Positions 1 to 11,271 of a DNA stretch of 64,000 nucleotides are shown here, piece by piece. Positions within the stretch are counted from its first letter, which is position 1; each line of letters begins with the position of its first letter. Made by a program: the position numbers and the translations under genes. The stretch is from Ochotona curzoniae (Eukaryota > Chordata > Mammalia > Lagomorpha > Ochotonidae), in NCBI RefSeq assembly GCF_017591425.1, contig NW_024467120.1:2604001-2668000 (forward strand), read 5' to 3'. The notes under the pieces are model-generated. The model was not told the origin of the DNA, searched no databases, and saw only the letters and a list, made by a program, of their open reading frames with translations.

Positions 1-1224
1 CAGTCTTTGCCATGATGTTCCAGCATACGGCTGAGACATAGAGTTTCTCTCCAGGATGCTGTGATTTTTTTTTTTTTCTCTATAGTCAGACTTCCTTTTT
101 GTTTAATCACTTGTATTTCCATGCAAGTCTCTCCCTTGTATTGTCCAGTTTTGGTTCTCTTCTGTTGTGATGAGGAGACTTGCTGGAGGCGGGAGGGGTG
201 GCTCTTGGGATATCACAACAAGAATTATCGAGGAGGGCTGGAGGCCAGTGTGGCCTTACCACGTGGGGATCTGCGGCTGATTCAGCACATCCGAGGTGTG
301 TGCTTGAGCTTCTGCATGTGTCACAAGTTCTCCCGGCTTGACCTTTGTGTAGCAAGGAGTTGAGACTGACTCACCTGACCTTGGTCTTCTGTTTTTTTGT
401 CCTAACCAGAGCAGCTGTTTTTTTCAGGAGTGCTTGCAGGGCGAGATGTGTTTCCTCATAAGGTCCCTGCTGCCAAAAACAGTTGGAAAACGAAGGTCCT
501 TTCTCCTATAGCAGAAAGCATGTAAGGATTATGATGGAACTTAAAGCCTGTGTCTGTGTGAGAAGCCTCTTGTGACCCCAGCCGGTATGGTCTCCCTTCT
601 GAGGACTGTTCTTTAGCTTTCCTTTTGGGAGGAAGCCTGCACTGCCTGCCTCCCGGCACCCCATCATGTCTTATTGTGTTAACACGGTACAGGCTCAGGA
701 ATTGGCTGTGTGGAGCTTTGCTGGGTTCTGCACCAAACTCACCCTGAAAGCTTTTACTGCTTTTAAACAGAAAGCCGTTTGATTGGCTCTTAGCTACCAT
801 TGATTGAAAGCATACCTCACTAAATACTTTACAGGAGTTAGTCACCTCAGCTCTGACTTTGCCATTTGCGGTTACCACTCATCCCTTTCTATCCTCAGTA
901 TCCCCAGTGCCTTTGTGGGAAGGAGGCTGGTTGAAGGGACAAGTCGATCACGTCCCCTCTCAGCAAGCTGAGATGCGAGTCCTAGTCCCGGGCCTCAGCT
1001 TTGGGGTTGCATTCTGCCTCTTCCTCCATGTCCTCATCTGCTGTGGGTGCCTCCGCGTCCTTAGCCCTCAAATTAGAGTCACAGATAAAATACTTCAGTG
1101 GCTTGCTTTTGAGTGGTACTGGCTGTGTATTTTGTTTCTGTTATTACTATATTACTTATACATCTAGTCTCTGCGCTCTCTACCATTGGTAGTTCCTTGG
1201 CTGCTTCTCTGGCCTAGGGAACGA
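1..1224. other. Unique sequence, no gene seen
   Basis: Mixed-composition sequence with a T run near 65-78. The open frames here (up to 140 codons, minus strand 456-878) show no domain, signal peptide or repeated residue pattern that I recognise. I see no splice-bounded exon. Confidence 0.5.
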
Positions 1225-1450
1225 AGCTGCTGATTGCGACACTATGATCTCGTGTGGCTGCTGCTTGAATCTCAGTTGCTCTGCTTCGCGTCCAGCTCCC
1301 TGCTCATGTGCCCGAGAAAAGCAGCAGAAGGTAGATCCGGGCTGGGCCCTGCCACTCGTAAAACAGCTGGACGAAGCTGCTGACCTAAGCCTATGTCATC
1401 TCAGATCATCGTGGCCACTTTCTCTGTAACTTCATTTCAAATAAATTAGT
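1225..1450 (+). mobile_element. Old C-type SINE, sense on plus
   Basis: The body retains TCCAGCTCCCTGCTCATGTG and GAAAAGCAGCAGAAG, which match the centre of lagomorph C repeats. The end reads TCTCTGTAAC...TTTCAAATAAAT. That tail is the older, rabbit-like form and differs from the tail of the young copies in this window. The head is decayed and no target duplication is visible. Confidence 0.6.
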
Positions 1451-2271
1451 AAACCTTTTAAACACAAAATCATCCTCCAAAATATTAATGTTGTCATCAT
1501 TTTTATCTATGGCATTAAAGGGCAAGATGCTAGGCAACGATGTTTGTTGTCAACCCAGCAGATGAAACCTAGTAAGTGGCTTCTTACGGAGAAGGGAGTT
1601 CCGAATATGATTCAGAAAGTGGCATTTACTGAGCTAGATTTCCTGGGTCTTCAGTTTTTTACTTGCAAAGTTTCCCCGTGTGGGTGGGTGGGAATTCCCT
1701 CTGCCTGGAAACAACACAACTTCCTCATGAAGTAAACTGCCTGTCCTGGCCTCTCCCTCACCCTTATAGAAAACACTAGGTTTCTATTTGCTAGCTATTG
1801 AATGCACATGGTGGGTTTCCTGTAAACACACTGCATTAAATAGCCAGTGATTAAAGGGTTGCACATTTACAAATGTTTATAATCTTCTTGTCTGCACTTG
1901 TCCTCACTCTAGCTTCCCCCTTGACAAGCTTGTCAAGATGTAGGAAAGTGAGTGTCAGCTAATTATTGTATACTCGAAAAATTATTTTTTTAAGGCTAGT
2001 TTTCTGGAAGTGTGAAAATGAGGAGCTTCTCAGAGTTCCTAAAGGTGAATGTCTGTCTTGAGGATACTAAGAACTGAGTTACATTTTCCCCGTGTGTATC
2101 TTAAGAATCTGCCCAGAATTTTTCCTCCTGAATTTTAAGCAAGGAAAAAAAAAAGTAATTTGAGGTATGAAGAAATAGTTGTCTTGAATTTTAGTTTTTT
2201 GTGGGGGGGACTGTCATGAATGTGGTTCTTGCCGTGCCCCCTCCCCCCCTTTTTCAGGTATACAAAGAAAG
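1451..2271. other. AT-rich unique sequence
   Basis: No repeat or gene recognised. A pyrimidine tract ending in CAG (about 2236-2257) resembles a 3' splice site, but it leads straight into a SINE target duplication and no exon follows. Confidence 0.5.
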
Positions 2272-2282
2272 TGGCACACTTT

Positions 2283-2504
2283 TGTTTTTTAAAGACTTAC
2301 TTATTTTTATTGCAAAGTCAGATATACAGCGAGAAGGAGAGACAGAGGGGAAGATCTTCTTCCATCTGGGTATCCCACGGGTGTGCAGGGTCCCAAGGCT
2401 TTGGGCCATCCTCAGCTGTTTTCCCAGGCCACAAGCAGGGAGCTGGATGGGAAGTGGGGCTGCTGGGATTAGAACCGGCGCATATGATGTGTCGTATCCG
2501 AAAC
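2283..2504 (-). mobile_element. 5'-truncated C-type SINE with target duplication
   Basis: Read on plus it begins with T and the antisense tail (attgcaaagtcagatatacag), then the body down to the antisense box B region (gggattagaaccggcg). The SINE head is missing and part of the middle is deleted. The 11 bp TGGCACACTTT flanks it exactly at 2272-2282 and 2505-2515, so this was a 5'-truncated retrotransposition event. Confidence 0.9.
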
Positions 2505-2515
2505 TGGCACACTTT

Positions 2516-4020
2516 ATCTGATAGGGAATTAATGTGATTCTGTTTTCATAGAAAAGCTCAGCTAAACATTTCTATGTATTATCTAGTGTTTTGTTCTGCA
2601 GAAACAGGTTCTATTTGTAAAACAGGAAATGTGTGGGAAAAGGGCAGTTCAGCTACATGTTGTTTCATTCGCCGATCCACATTTATTTTCTTTCATTCAG
2701 ATAATTTCTCACAGCCAGAAAATCGGTGTTTCCCGAGTGGCATATATTAGCATCAGTGCAGGAGGTGAAAGGGGGATTTTAGATTTAAAATGGGTGACAT
2801 TGAGGAATCCGGCATAGATGTGTTGGTCCCTGTGGACCCTACATCCACTGTTGGTGGTGGTCCCTGGCACCGTTAGTGATGGCTTAACCTAGGAAACAGA
2901 TTTGAGTGGTTTCCAAGTCCCCTTTAGTGCTTTTCTCGTTCGTGTGATCATATCATGGAATCCTGAAAAAGCTGCTGAGAATCTTGTGGTCTAAAGCTCC
3001 ACCTGCAGTTAGAAAATGGTTGTCCTTCTGGAATGTTCTTTGTACAGGAGACCTCTGGGTTGTGGTCTGGCTTTTGGCTTGTCATCTCTGGTGACGTCTG
3101 TGGACTGAAAGAAGACCTGCATTCGGGTTTCCCATTTGCAGTGGTAGGATGGAAAATGTGCACTTGTGATTTGGAGTTAAAATCTCCCGAGGCAGCTGGC
3201 AGAGTTTTCCCAGGGCCTTGAGTCTGAGCCTGCAGTACCCAGGGCACGGGCACCAGAAAGGCAGAGGCCAGAGTGAGCCGGACACTGTCCTGACCAACCT
3301 GGAAGGCGGTGGAGAAGACAAGCAGAGCAAGGCTGGTCTCTTTGACATTTCTTTCTTTAAAGGCTGCGTTTTTTAAAGCTGTGCCTTCAGAATTGGAAAC
3401 TTCCCCGCATCCACATTTTTTCTTATATCCACAATTTCTTCATTAGATCATGGTAACTAGTTAATACAAATCACTTGTAATTGGAAGCAGCTGCTGAGTC
3501 CAGCTGATGAGGTGTTTGAATCAGCTGCTTTTAAATTAGCAGGACATGGATTTTTTTCTGTTTTAATTAAAGTTCATTTTTACGTTCCCTCCCGTGACCA
3601 GGGTTTTACTATGTAATATGTTTGAGATTTCATAAGCATTGCATAACAGGGGTGCAATGTAAATTTAAGAACTTGAATTTGATTACGGATTTTGTATTAT
3701 TAAGTAGTGAGCTGCATCTCAGTTCTCTTTTCTTACTCTCCGGACCTTCCTTCTATAGTAAATATATGTTGAGGGAGGGATTTTATTCAGTTTAAGGAAG
3801 TTGAGACTTTTGTCTCCTGTCCTTTTGGGATGTGCATGTTAGTTTAGTTGCTTCTGTCATCACTGTGGGAAGGTACTATGTGAAATGCTCAACTTCTATT
3901 TTTTGTCCAGCTGGGTTTGTAAATTAAGCCACGAATAGTGTAGATCTGGACACTGGAGCTATTTTTTTTTTATGAAGAAGAAAAACATCTTGGGGTCAGC
4001 TTCAGAAATTGTAAAAGCAG
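2516..4020. other. Unique sequence, no gene seen
   Basis: AT-rich with no recognisable repeat. Open frames of 60-100 codons overlap on both strands at 2948-3348 with no family resemblance. A polyT run lies at 3961-3971. Confidence 0.45.
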
Positions 4021-4331
4021 TGGGGCTGGCCCAGTGGCTCCTGACTAATCCTCTGTCCTCAAGTACCAACATTCCATATGGGTGCCAGTTTGTGTCCCAT
4101 CCAGCTCCCTGCCTGTGGCCTGAAAGAGCAGTAGAGGACAGCCCAAAGCCTTGGGACCCTGCACCCAAGGGGAGAACCAAATGAAGCTTCTGGTTCCTGG
4201 CTTTGGATTGGCTCAACTCTGGCTGTTGTGACCATTTGTGGAATGAACCAGCAAATGGAGGGCCTCTCTTGCGTGTCATCTCTTTGTAAATCCGTCTTTC
4301 CAATAAAAATAAGTGAATCTTAAAAAAAAAA
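4021..4331 (+). mobile_element. C-type SINE, sense on plus
   Basis: Full-length, moderately diverged. It has the head TGGGGCTGGCCCAGTGGCTC, the central CATTCCATATGGGTGCCAG, the body ending GTAAATCCGTCTTTCCAATAAAAATAAGTGAATCTT, and an A run. Box B has decayed to CAGTTTGTGTCCCA. Confidence 0.88.
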
Positions 4332-5168
4332 TTAACAAAAGGAAAAGAACAAGTAGTCTGTCCAGCTGTTTTCATTTACCATTGCAAGGTATTTGTGGTC
4401 AGTATTGACCTAATAAGATAAAATTAGGATTTCTGATCATTGAATACTTATTATTACAGTAGTGGACAGTAGTTAAAACAGAACACTCTCTACTCTTCAT
4501 AGGTTAGTTTTTAGACAACAGAATATGGAGGTCGGAGGAGGGGCCTAAATGTAATCAGTGATTCTGTCTAGTGACTGGGGGTATTTCAGGACATAGATAA
4601 CCTGAAAGAGACTGTGGATCCAGACAAAGCACATCACCTTTTTTTCAAAGGGTACTTGTTGGAGTGTGCTTAACATCTGTAAGGAAAATTCTTCTAGGGA
4701 ATGGGGACTCTAACTCAGTATAGTAGATGAAAAGGAAAGAAATTGCAGAAAGAGTCTAGGGGCCCTCTCTGTTTCTTCCCTGCCCCTACACCCAGGAGTA
4801 GAGGGGAGTAGAATTTAGTGCAGAGTCCTAGCGACGGTTGGTGTTGTTCGTAGCCCAGGGTTACTGGAGCTCTGACTGCCCCATGCTGCACCAGGGCTCG
4901 GATTCTGAGCTGAGACTGAAACTGGGGCTGGGGAAGGAAGGGAGAAAACAGGAATGTGCTTCTTATCTCAGGCAGCAGGAAAATGTGCATCCTTACAGAG
5001 CTTAAATAAGGGATTCTATTTAGACAATAAAAAAGTTTTTCAGGATTAAGAAACCTAAGGCTTTAGTTCTTAGCTGGAGTGTGGAGAGGTTCTTACGTAC
5101 CTTGAAGTGCAGAGATGCTGGTCTTACCTGGCATTCAGGCGAGAAGGTCTGGCTGGTGTTAGTCCAGT
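4332..5168. other. Unique sequence, no gene seen
   Basis: No repeat or gene recognised. The 91-codon minus frame at 4715-4990 has no recognisable features. Confidence 0.45.
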
Positions 5169-5178
5169 GGTGTAGTTT

Positions 5179-5439
5179 CTTTCTTTTTTTTTTTTTTTTT
5201 AAGATTTTTAAAATTTTCATTGCAAAGTCAGATATACAGAGAGGAGGAGAGACAGGAAGATCTTCCGTCGGATGATTCACTCCTCAAGTGAGCGCAATGG
5301 CCAGTGTTGCACTGATTCAAAGCCAGGAGCCATAAGCACGGAGCTGGATGAGAAGTGGAACTGCTGGGTTTAGAACTGGTGACCATATGGGATCCTGGTG
5401 CGTTCAAGATCCCCATGGCCACCGTGCTGGAAACCCAGA
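5179..5439 (-). mobile_element. C-type SINE with internal deletion
   Basis: Starts with a long T run (the antisense A tail), then gcaaagtcagatatacagagaggagg. The section normally carrying 'gtctcccatgcgggtgcagggtcccaag' is missing, so the element is about 260 bp. Similar flanks GGTGTAGTTT (5169-5178) and GGTGTAATTT (5440-5449) form a target duplication with one mismatch. Confidence 0.85.
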
Positions 5440-5449
5440 GGTGTAATTT

Positions 5450-6611
5450 TATGTGTTTGTTTAAAACATTATTTTTTTCTGGTCTGGCAGTCCCACTGCT
5501 AGATAGGAAGGGTATGGTTGTGGGCGCAGTAGCCGAGATGCGGAAGGTGACTGTCACGAATGGTACTTCTTTAAAGCACAACTTGTGTTCGTGCCATTGG
5601 TCAGAGTTGAAAGATAAGGCACTGCCACCCAAACTCCCTTGCTTTGTTTCAAAAGGTGTTCCCTGAGAAAATCGGCTTTGTGTTGTATGCCTGTTGTATC
5701 CTCCAGAATCGCCTTTCTTCCCGGGAAGCCGTGCCCGGAGGGACCGTCAGAAGAGGGCAGGGCCCTGCTGCTCCTGCTGCAGCGCTGGAAGTCATAAAAT
5801 AACTCGAGGGACTTTGGTTTTTTTTTTTTTGCCAAAGTAAATGTTGGCTGCCTTTCAGCTGTAGTAATGTTGCTTCTCTAAATTTGTTCGAGTTAAACTA
5901 CAGCAGGGCCAAGTTGAGAAATTAGTTTCTCAGTTTTTTTCCTTCCAATTTAGAGGTGGTGGGGGGAGGGATATGTTTGAATACTCTTGGTCCTATAATT
6001 TTCTACTGCTTTTTTCTTTCTTCTCCTGCATTAGAAAAGATTATAGCTTCACCCAGGATATCGGTGGAAGGTTCAAAGAACAGATTTTATATTCTTTTAT
6101 AGGTGGTAGTTTAAAATAAGATGTCTGAACCCGTGTTGAAGGCAGTTAATTCTGTGTGGTGGTTTCTTCTCGTTTGTGAAATGACAGGCCACTAAAAGCA
6201 GAACGTCAGCTCCCTGGCTTTATGTGGTTTTTGCCTTTTTGTGATTTCTGGCCTTGCACATGCAAAACACTCAGTGAAAGTAGGAAATCCAAGCGGATGC
6301 CACATAATACCACTACGTAAGTGATAGTTCAGCATTATCAGACATTGACTGGCAATTGAAAGATTTGAGGATGAGTAAGTGTGGGTGAGCCCTTTGCAGA
6401 CATGCATTTGGTGGCAGTTTCCAGTTAGTCTCATGCACACTGCTTGGCAGAAGGCATACAACTCACACACCCCCATTGTTGTATGCAGTACCTGTTTTCC
6501 TGGTTTACTTACAGTTACGGTAGATTTGATATAAATCAGCTTGCTTTGATACTTCAGTGTAATTCAAAAGAAAAATAATGTGAATACGGTGGGATATATG
6601 ATTTATATATA
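5450..6611. other. Unique sequence, no gene seen
   Basis: AT-rich with T runs near 5819-5830. Two overlapping frames (plus 5355-5666, minus 5228-5632) run into the adjacent SINE and are not credible genes. Confidence 0.45.
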
Positions 6612-6880
6612 TTTTTTAAAGAAAATGCTTTTATTATTATTTAAGCTGCAGACAGTGACCTTCCGTCCGCTGGTTCTCTTCCCCAAATCCAGAACAGCCA
6701 TGACTGGATCAGGCTGGCACTGGGAACCTGGGAGTTCGCCTGGCTCTGCTGCGTGGGTGGTAGGAACCCACATATTTGGGCTGTCATTGCCACCTTCCCA
6801 TAGCAAGAAGCTGGACTGGAAGTAGCTAGGGAGAGAACTGCAGTGCAGTGTGGGAGGCGGGTGTTGGAAGCAGTGGCTTC
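6612..6880 (-). mobile_element. Old lagomorph SINE
   Basis: Diverged antisense copy. 'gaccttccgtccgctggttctcttcccc', 'ggatcaggctggcactgggaacc', 'tgggctgtcattgccaccttccca' and 'gaagctggactggaagtag' fall in the order expected for a C-type SINE read backwards. Confidence 0.6.
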
Positions 6881-7289
6881 ATTCGCAGCATCGCAGTGCC
6901 AATCCAGGCTGTGTGAATTTCGAATTTGGAAGCACAGTTCAAGTTCCAGTTCAGAGCAAGAATCTTCAGTTGGCTTATATTCCAACTTGCTTATACAGCA
7001 AGCTTTCAACAGTGGCTTGTGCCCCCTCCAGTCAGCTTCCTGTATATTTACATGTGTGTTCTTGTAGGTTTACCCATAGGTCCCTGCAGCTTGTTACATA
7101 AGTGAATGTGGGGTTGTATTCTGTCACTTAGTTTTTTCTTACTTCACAGTGTCTTGGAAGATGTTCCTCTGCTGTTCTTTTTTTGTGCTGTGTAGGCCCT
7201 GATAGGATTAGTGTGCTTAGTTCCTTAGGATGGTTCCTTTCCTGGAAGAGTCCCTGGCATTTGGAGGCACTCAGTGGACACGGAGGTTG
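6881..7289. other. Unique sequence
   Basis: Nothing recognised. It leads into the ancient L1 fragment. Confidence 0.4.
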
Positions 7290-7720
7290 TTTCCATGATG
7301 TATTCACTCCAGTTTGTCGTTCTACCTTTCACACATGTTACCATAGGATCGAGTTAGGGCTATGGGGCCTAAGGGTATATGCTCAGTTTTACAGTTGAAA
7401 AACGTTTCTCCTTTCCAAAAAAGGTTTACCCGGTTTACACACCCACTAACAGCATGAGAGTTTTTATTTCCATTCTCTTCTTGCCAACATTCAGTATTAC
7501 ACAGCTTGTTTAGTTTTTGATAATGAATAAAATATGACTCATCCTTGTTTAATTTGCATTTCTCTGTTTTGAGGATTTTCCTTTGGTTGGTCTGTCACCC
7601 ACCCACCCGTGTTCGTTTTTCCTTTCCCCAATTTTAGGTTCAGTTGTATCCTTACTCTTTCAGTGCTCATTTTAAAAAAAGTTGACAAAATATAGCTGTA
7701 GATATGCTTGGAGTAAACTG
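7290..7720 (-). mobile_element. Ancient L1 3' fragment
   Basis: Contains 'cggtttacacacccactaacagcatgagag', 'cttgccaacattcag' and 'tttaatttgcatttctctg'. This is the antisense of the 3' terminal part found in old mammalian L1 copies (ending of ORF2 and nearby). Heavily mutated, no usable frame. It probably continues at 8130-8340 beyond an old SINE. Confidence 0.7.
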
Positions 7721-7814
7721 ATCTAAGTGTTTTTGGCCAGTCTTTGACCTAAGACATTGTCTCCCTGTGGTGATGACCTTCCACGAGCTGTGCTCCACAC
7801 CGAGGTATTAACTC

Positions 7815-8121
7815 CATTGGCGGGCGCTTGCCTCTGGCAGAGCCTTTTCGCTTCGGCACCTGCATGTGCGGCCCCGGTTCTAATTTCCCTGCTAATGCAC
7901 ATGTTTGGAGGCAGCAGGTAATTATGGTTCAAGTGTCGGGGTTCCTGCCCCCCACGTGGGAGATTGCTGGTAGCTGCTGGCTCAGGGCCTCCACCTGGCC
8001 TAACCTAGACCCTGCTCTTGTGGGCATTTTGGGAGTAAACCAAAATATGGGTGATCTCTCTCACTGCCTCTGCCTTTCAGACAAGATAAAATAGTCAATA
8101 TTGCAACAGATCTTAAAAAGA
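7815..8121 (+). mobile_element. Old SINE inserted in ancient L1
   Basis: The head resembles 'ATTGGCGGGCGCTTGCCTCTGGC', followed by box-B-like GGTTCTAATTTCC, then GGGTTCCTGCCCCCCACGTGGGAGA, and ends GCCTTTCAGACAAGATAAAATAG...ATCTTAAAAAG. Sense on plus, one of the minority. It splits the L1 fragment, so it is younger than that L1. Confidence 0.65.
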
Positions 8122-8129
8122 AAACTGAA

Positions 8130-8340
8130 CTTATTCCACGTGTCACAGTGAGATGTGTCCTCGTCTTGTCTGAGGACTTCTTTATATTCTGGATGTTAAT
8201 GATTTTTTCCATATACGAAGTCTTTCTATAGTTTGTTTGGTTTTCCTCTGTAGGTTTTATGTGGTGTTGCTTAGGACTGCCTATCTGAACCTAAGAGTAT
8301 TAAAAGTAGTCTGAGGAGTTTTCTCTTTTTTACTTATTGT
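8130..8340 (-). mobile_element. Ancient L1, second piece
   Basis: 'tgaggacttctttatattctggatgttaatgattttttccatatacgaag' matches the antisense L1 stretch that normally follows the 7290-7720 piece. Divergence is high. Confidence 0.55.
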
Positions 8341-8365
8341 CCTGTTAAATACCACTCTCCAACTT

Positions 8366-8687
8366 CTTTTTTAAAGATCTATTTTCATTGGGAAGGTGGA
8401 TCAGATTTTATGGAGCAGAGAAACAAAAATCTGTTTGCTGGTTCATTCCCCAAGGTGGCTGCAAAGGCTGGTGCTCAGGCGATCTGAAGCCAGGAGCTGG
8501 GAGCTTCTTCCAGGTCTCCTATGTAGGTACAGGCTTCCAAGGCTTTGGGTAATCCTTGACTGCTTTCCCAGGCCACAGACAGGGAGCGGGATGGAAAGTG
8601 GAGCAGCTGGGATTCGAAGCGTTGTCTGTATGGGATCCTGGCATTTATAAGATGAGGATTAAACAATTTAGCCATTGTGCTGGGCCC
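8366..8687 (-). mobile_element. C-type SINE, first of a tandem pair
   Basis: Full-length antisense copy from aaagatctattttcattggg to gccattgtgctgggcccc. CTCCAACTT flanks both sides (8357-8365 and 8692-8700), with similar bases just outside, consistent with a target duplication. A second SINE starts directly after the right copy. Confidence 0.88.
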
Positions 8688-8700
8688 CACCCTCCAACTT

Positions 8701-9014
8701 AAAATTTTTTAAAGAAAAGATTTATTTATTTTTATTGGAAGGGCAGATATACAGACAGGAGGAGAGACAGAGGACAGAGGAAGATCTTTTGTGCAGTGGT
8801 TCCCCCCCACCCCCAAGCAGTGACTAGAGCTGAGCCAATTGGAAGCCAGGAGCCAGAAGCCTCTATTGGCTTTGGGCCGTCCTGGACTGCTATCCCAGGC
8901 CACAAAGCAGGGAGCTGGATGGGAAGTGGGGTTACTGGTCTTAGAACCGGTACTCATATGGGATCCTAGCCGTGCAAGGTGAGGACTTAAACGGCTAGGC
9001 TATTGTGCAGGCCT
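8701..9014 (-). mobile_element. C-type SINE, second of a tandem pair
   Basis: Full-length antisense copy with a C-rich interruption (ttcccccccaccccc, about 8801-8816) in place of the usual 'ttcactccccaag'. It lies next to the preceding SINE's right-hand target duplication, in the same orientation. Confidence 0.9.
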
Positions 9015-9017
9015 CTT

Positions 9018-9250
9018 CCAACAATATTTATTTATTTATTTATTTTAAATGTTTACATAATTGATGAGGCTATATGGCCATGATGACCACTGATTAGGGT
9101 GGGGGGTTTAGGCAGGGAGGACAGGCGCTTGGGCCAGATGCTTCCAGTTTTCCTCTTCTCCTATATCTAGGGGGGTCGGAGAAAAGAGGGTGGGCACTGT
9201 AATCTGTAAAGGTACGTTATACCTGGGATGGATGGTGTCCACCTGAGACC
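9018..9250 (-). mobile_element. LINE-like 3' end fragment
   Basis: T-rich start (tatttatttatttatttatttt), then 'gtttacataattgatgaggctatatggccatgatgaccactgattagggtgggggg'. This resembles the starts of the elements at 26.5 and 51.5 kb ('gtttacttagctaagaagg...gcccatatgg'). Only the last 230 bp of the element are present. Confidence 0.5.
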
Positions 9251-9258
9251 CTGAAGTG

Positions 9259-9478
9259 GAAAACAGTGTTTGTTGGAGATCTTCCATGTGCTTATTCAAT
9301 CCTCAGATGTCTTCGGCGACCTGAGCAGGGACAGTCAGGAGCCAGGAGCTTCTTCCTTGTTGCTTATGTGGGTGCAGCTGCCCAAGTTTGGGGGCCATCT
9401 TCCACTGCTTTCAGGCCCGTTAGTAGGGAGCTGGATTGGAAGTGGAGCTGTGCCAGGATCACAGGCCATAGCACCAGC
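9259..9478 (-). mobile_element. Old SINE with target duplication
   Basis: Antisense body ('agccaggagcttcttcc', 'gtgggtgcagctgcccaagtttgggggccatcttccactgctttcagg', 'gagctggattggaagtggagctg') ending at a decayed head. CCCTGAAGTG flanks both ends at 9249-9258 and 9479-9488. Confidence 0.75.
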
Positions 9479-9488
9479 CCCTGAAGTG

Positions 9489-10083
9489 CCATTTTCGAAG
9501 TCATAGCCATGGGTCTCTGATGCATCCCTGTGCCATCCCTGTGCTGTGTGGGTGTGTGTGGAAACTAACTGTGCATCAGTTTCTCTGTATATCCATATAC
9601 ACACTCTACTCATGTACATATGCAAATAAAAATAGCTAAAACACTTTTGTGAGTTCTTAAAATGATAGCAGAAGAAAGGATGATGAAGAGGTGACATACA
9701 CTGAAACGTTTTGTAAAATGAATTGAAAGGCAGCGCACAGTTGAAACTAGGTGTTTGCCCTGGGTTCCAGCATAGGCAGCTGGAGTTATGTACGAGTCTC
9801 ACATGGATACAAATTCAATAAAGCCACTTGGAAGGTCTTCAGAATCAGAATCTGTTTCAAAGGAATCTGCCCAGGAAACATACATTTTCTATCAGACCTA
9901 CACATTAAAGACATTTGAATAAAGAACATCGACGCTGGTTGACTCAGTAAATGGCTTCTTCAGTGTAAGCTGTGAATGGATGGTGATTCCTTTTGTCTTG
10001 GCTACACTAAGTGTGGATTTCTAGCTTTTAGTACAGTTTTGTTGAATTGTTGTGTCTTGTGAAACTTTTCTCGTGTCCGAAAG
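9489..10083. other. Unique sequence, no gene seen
   Basis: Nothing recognised. The 155-codon minus frame covering 9335-9802 is largely the antisense of the SINE plus adjoining low-complexity sequence. Confidence 0.45.
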
Positions 10084-10450
10084 TTGAAGCGGTACCAATA
10101 TGGGATGCTGGTATCACAGCAGGCATGTAGCCCCCAACTTACAGTGCCTACCCCAAGCCTGTCTGAGTCACACAGAGGTAGACACAGTATATCTCCCATC
10201 TGCTTTTTCATTCTCCAGGGGACCACAACAGCCAGAATTAGCCCAGAGGTCCATCCAGGCCCCCCACATGGGAAGCAGTGGACAATAAGGTTTTTTTTTT
10301 TTTTGTTTGTTTTGTTTTTTAAATTGCTTCCCTTAGTGTGTTAATGACACATCAGGATCTAAATCGGTGCTCATATGGAATGCTAGTGCTGCTGTGGGGT
10401 GCCAGAGTCCCAGGTGCTAGACTGACCCTGTGAACCACATGCCTGGCACT
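10084..10450 (-). mobile_element. Decayed SINE remnants
   Basis: Isolated matches such as 'ggtaccaatatgggatgctggtat', 'ccagaattagcccagaggtccatcc' and 'aaatcggtgctcatatggaatgctagtgctgc' suggest one or two old C-type SINEs broken by a T run (10292-10320). Boundaries are approximate. Confidence 0.4.
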
Positions 10451-10648
10451 TTTGTTCTTGTTCCTTGACTCAACCACATGTCCATTTTTCTTACTCCACA
10501 GGTGGAAACATCTTTGGCAATCTGGTGAAATATGTTGATTTTAGAATGTTTCCAAATACTTGAAGTAAAATATTTGATTCAGAATCACAAAGAAACTTAG
10601 TATTATTGATATAGAACTATCAAACTGCTAAAGAGAAATTTTTATTTT

Positions 10649-10905
10649 TTTAAAGATTTGTATTTGGAAGTTGGAGTTAAAGAAGAGATGGATCTTTATC
10701 TGATAGTTCACTCTCCTTGTGGCTTGCAAATGGTCCAGGCTGAGCCTGGTGGAACCTAGGCATTTTATTGGGATCTACCATGTGCAGATGAGTGGGCTAG
10801 GACCCAAACCCTTGCACTGTCATGTGACGCTTTTCCCAGGCGAGTGGCAGGGAGCTGGATCTGAAGTGGAGCAGCAGGAACTGGCAGCTCTACCTGCTGC
10901 TGCTG
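10649..10905 (-). mobile_element. Old C-type SINE
   Basis: Antisense copy from 'ttttaaagatttgtatttggaag' through 'gatagttcactctcc', 'ggctgagcctggtgg' and 'gggagctggatctgaagtggagcagcagg'. Diverged. Followed by T and C runs leading into the next SINE. Confidence 0.65.
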
Positions 10906-10950
10906 GTAGTACAGACTTTTTTTTTCTTTCCTTTGCATCCCCCCCCCCTT

Positions 10951-11271
10951 TTTTTAAAGATTTTTTTTTTTTTAATTGGAAAGTCGGATATACCGAGAGG
11001 AGGAGAGACAGAGAGGAAGATCTCTCATCCAATAGTTCACTCCCCAAGCGGCCGCGACGGCTGGAGCTGAGCCAGTCCGAAGCCAGGAACCTTTTCCTGG
11101 TCTCCCATGCAGGTGCAGGATCCCAAAGATTTGGGCCGTCCTTGACTGCTTTCCCAAGCCACAAGCAGGGAGCTGGATGGGAAGTGGAGCTGCCGGGATT
11201 AGAACTGGTGCCCATATGGGATCCTAGGTATGCAAGGCGAGGACTTTAACCACTACACTATTGCGCCGGGC
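10951..11271 (-). mobile_element. Young C-type SINE
   Basis: Close to consensus throughout: aattggaaagtcggatataccgagaggagg to cactattgcgccgggccc. CpG sites are still present (aagcggccgcgacggctgg), which argues for recent insertion. Antisense box B ggattagaactgg is intact apart from one base. Confidence 0.92.

Noticed and set aside
456..878. 140-codon minus open frame
   Set aside because: No recognisable domain or composition bias, no promoter or splice support, and frames of this length are expected by chance in 64 kb.
2236..2257. Pyrimidine tract plus CAG resembling a 3' splice site on plus
   Set aside because: The sequence after it is a SINE target duplication and antisense SINE; no bounded exon or donor seen.
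10719..11249. 176-codon plus open frame, the longest in the window
   Set aside because: It runs through two antisense SINEs and a T/C tract; the residues (for example GAGSQRFGPSLTAFPSHKQGAGWEV) recur wherever this SINE is read in that frame.
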